A stretch of DNA of 64,000 nucleotides from Icerya purchasi (taxonomy: Eukaryota; Arthropoda; Insecta; Hemiptera; Monophlebidae): assembly GCA_039619475.1 (NCBI GenBank), contig CM077115.1:413920557-413984556 (forward strand), given 5' to 3'. A model generated the notes under the pieces. It had not been told where the DNA came from. It saw nothing but the letters and a program-made list of their open reading frames with translations, and ran no database searches. A program made the position numbers and the translations under genes. Positions 61,471-64,000 of this stretch are shown here, one piece after another. Within the stretch, counting starts at the first letter, position 1, and every line of letters starts with the position of its first letter.

Positions 61471-64000
61471 TAATCAGAACTGGAACGATCATTCGACAAA
61501 AATGGAAAAATTTTTGCGACGATCACACCTAATAGGAATATGTTTTAAAGTGATGATTAATTGCGAAAAAATTGGAGAAAACTTGTCCAACAAAGTACGT
61601 GTCGGCTGTGTTTTTAAAACTTTGCCTCTTATATGTATATTTCAGAGCAATGATGGTAAAATAAATTTTTACGTGTATTCTATCGATAAAAATGCAGGGT
61701 AGACCGTTGGTTACAAAAAAGTTTTGTCGTATCAAGTTAATATCCGCCTCGTGGTAAAAAATAGTGCGTTAGAAAAACACAATAAAGAAAAAAACGCTCG
61801 TGAATGATGGTCAAAAGTATTATTTATAAATATTGTTGTGTGAAAAATTATTATCAAAAATGATTGCTAAAAATTGTCATTTAAAAATCATAGCGCCAAA
61901 AATTATGTTTTGGGTTAATTAAATTTCACGATGAATAAATGATAAAAATAATGCGACTCTGATATCAATTTCACGGTGAAAACATCGCGCAACGAGTTGA
62001 AAAATACAAAAAATATTTCACGAAATAATCAAGGACAAAGTACACAAATTGTCAAGATTATCCGTGAAGACGCGCTTTTCACGTTTTTCGCTTCTCATGC
62101 TGCCCGCGCGCGCAACTTAATGATGAAAATTCTACGAAAATCATGAGAATCTCTATTGAGCTCGAAAAGTACTCAACAACTTCCGGTACATGAGCGTTTG
62201 TCGCTGTCTCAATATTTTCGGCGTTGCAATTGCTTTAATTCTATTTTTCATTTAACAAAGCCTTCAGTATGTGTTTTACACCTTTCATGCCGGTATTTCA
62301 GGTACTAAAAGATAAAACCTATGAAAGCGGCAAAAATTACAGCATCAGAAATAGTTTCGAAAAAAATCGTTATTTGATAATACCGCCGTCTTAATGTAAT
62401 TACAATTAATTGTTACTATCATTTGAATTACAGTGGGTCAAATTACGCTCATACGAATTACAATTAGACGAATTACAATTAGTCGAATTTCAATTTAGCG
62501 AATTGCGGTCATTCGAATTATACCCGTTTGAAAACGCACGTAAACGTTAATGAAGACTTAAAAATTCAAGAGGCTTCAATGTTTCTTCGATAGAAATCGT
62601 TAGTAAGCAACTAAGAGGATGATACTCCATCGTTCAGGTATTGTGGTGCTAACATAACTTTTTTTTATTTCTCCTCCTGATTCGATTTTCACCCTCGACC
62701 AGTTTAAATTAATACAGCAATTTTCAGTTCTGCTCGGCTATTTTAAAATTTTTATCTCGTGTTCGCCTAGATATGTTAGATAAGTTCTATACAGAAACCG
62801 AAAAATGTTTCGGAAATTACCCTTCAACGAAACCGAATTCACTCGCTGTATACAGTCAGTTAAAACTCTATCGAATAACTTCGCAATACGCACCTAATTT
62901 AAAATTTTGCTGATATTTCGTCCATCTATTGCTATAATAATCGTGATAGCACCAGAATGATCTAATTTTAACAAGATAATGTTATTTTCACACTATACGT
63001 TATTTTTATTTTTCGCCACATCCATACATATAAACGCGGGCCCGCGCGCGCACAGACACATTACCATCTCATTTTGATAGTTTTCAAACTCAGAAGTCTC
63101 TTCATCTTTCACTTTTGTTTTCCTCGGTTTGGCATTTAACCATTAATAGCGTAAGCAAAATGAACCATTAAATGAGAGGAGACACCGTATGAAATACTGA
63201 GATAAATGTGCATGTAATATATAATTAATATGTGGCATTATAACATTTTTTATCGAGTTTGCATTTATATTGGTTTCCACATTTTTTCATTTTTCTTTTA
63301 ATTTCTTTCTCTTTTTGTATTTTATTATTATTCTTTTTCTTCTAGAAATGGGCCGAATACGTTAGCTTTACAATATCGTTGCGTACATTAAAAGAGCTGA
63401 TTAATTTAATGAATTCGAATTTGATAAAATTTCTAAATAAGTGGAAAAACCATAGTAATTCCTTTCTCGGATGCTCAGATGGCCAATACAATTAATATAA
63501 AATCAGCGTCTAATTACCTGCTAAATAAAATGTGACAAAATCCCCTGCTACATCTTATCTCTGTTTTTTCAATAAATTGCGAAAATGAAAACAATTTTCA
63601 CATGCAAACAGTCCGAATCTTATAACCGGTACGCGAAATTCCGTGACACAATAAAATAAACAATTTCTACTAATGAAACTAAAAATAATGACAATGGTGT
63701 TAATAAAGAGCAAGGCCCGTACCGCAAATATAACCTACTAGTAATTCTAAAAAATGAAGAAAATCAGCTATACTGCGATAAAAAAATATCATACCAACAG
63801 GATAAAGACCCATAATAGGGCAGATAAAATTTTAGTAAATAATAAACGAAGAGAGGGACTGATTATAGACATAGCAGTGTGTATGAGCAAGTATGAAATT
63901 ATGAAGGGAGGGATAAGGAATAATATTTTGAAATTTATATATAACAATCGATGACATCGTAAAAAACTAGTATAAAAATAAATGGCCAAGAAATTCTTCT
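61471..64000. other. AT-rich noncoding region
   Basis: No supported gene. Includes the GAATTACAATTAG-type tandem at 62,450-62,522 and a short GC patch at about 63,037-63,056. Frames at 61,502-61,702 and 63,754-63,954 are short and unrecognised. Confidence 0.55.
62450..62522. repeat. degenerate ~16-bp tandem repeat
   Basis: Four to five units of GAATTACAATTAGNC with drift (ACGAATTACAATTAG, TCGAATTTCAATTTAG, GCGAATTGCGGTC). Confidence 0.75.

Overview
The window looks like AT-rich euchromatin from an arthropod, most likely an insect. It has long introns or intergenic DNA, many A/T homopolymers and microsatellites, no visible CpG depletion, spliced coding DNA and several eukaryotic transposon classes. 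No bacterial gene organisation, rRNA, CRISPR array or intact tRNA gene was seen. The only host coding sequence I can support is one 148-bp exon at 41,525-41,672 (+). It encodes TM3 to TM4 of a class A peptide GPCR with a DRW motif, closest in my judgement to the allatotropin/orexin receptor group. Much of the window may be intron of that gene, but the flanking exons were not found.

Layout: 1-24,699 is mostly AT-rich noncoding DNA with weak transposon remains: a possible reverse-transcriptase scrap at 2.4-3.1 kb, a Helitron-like non-autonomous element at 12.7-13.4 kb, an R1-like LINE 3' fragment at 22.6-23.8 kb, and one copy of a dispersed tail repeat at 17.9-18.1 kb. 24,706-40,210 is the most striking object: a 15.5-kb palindromic element with two nearly identical inverted arms of about 6.2 kb around a 2,987-bp spacer. 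It starts AGTAGTATA, ends TATACTACT and is bracketed by GATATC on both sides. No recognisable transposase, polymerase or integrase is present. The arms carry 31-bp subterminal tandem repeats, a CRE-type palindrome, several decayed copies of one repeated protein module, and Ser/Asn/Asp-rich open frames. 40,217-49,681 holds the GPCR exon, a decayed Helitron Rep relic (42.15-43.29 kb), SINE-like debris and an 1,130-bp mariner/Tc1-type relic with intact ends and a substituted catalytic residue. 49,682-64,000 holds noncoding DNA, an old LINE 3' fragment (54.15-55.42 kb) and a nearly complete two-ORF LINE with endonuclease, reverse transcriptase and RNase H (56,024 to about 61,470, minus strand) broken by three frameshifts.

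The window therefore contains mainly mobile DNA of different ages around one receptor exon. The palindromic element is the best candidate for an undescribed system. Its size, possible 6-bp target duplication and AG...CT ends fit Polinton/Maverick hallmarks, but its gene content does not, and the arm identity contrasts with the decay of its coding content. All identifications are by eye from motifs; no search was run.
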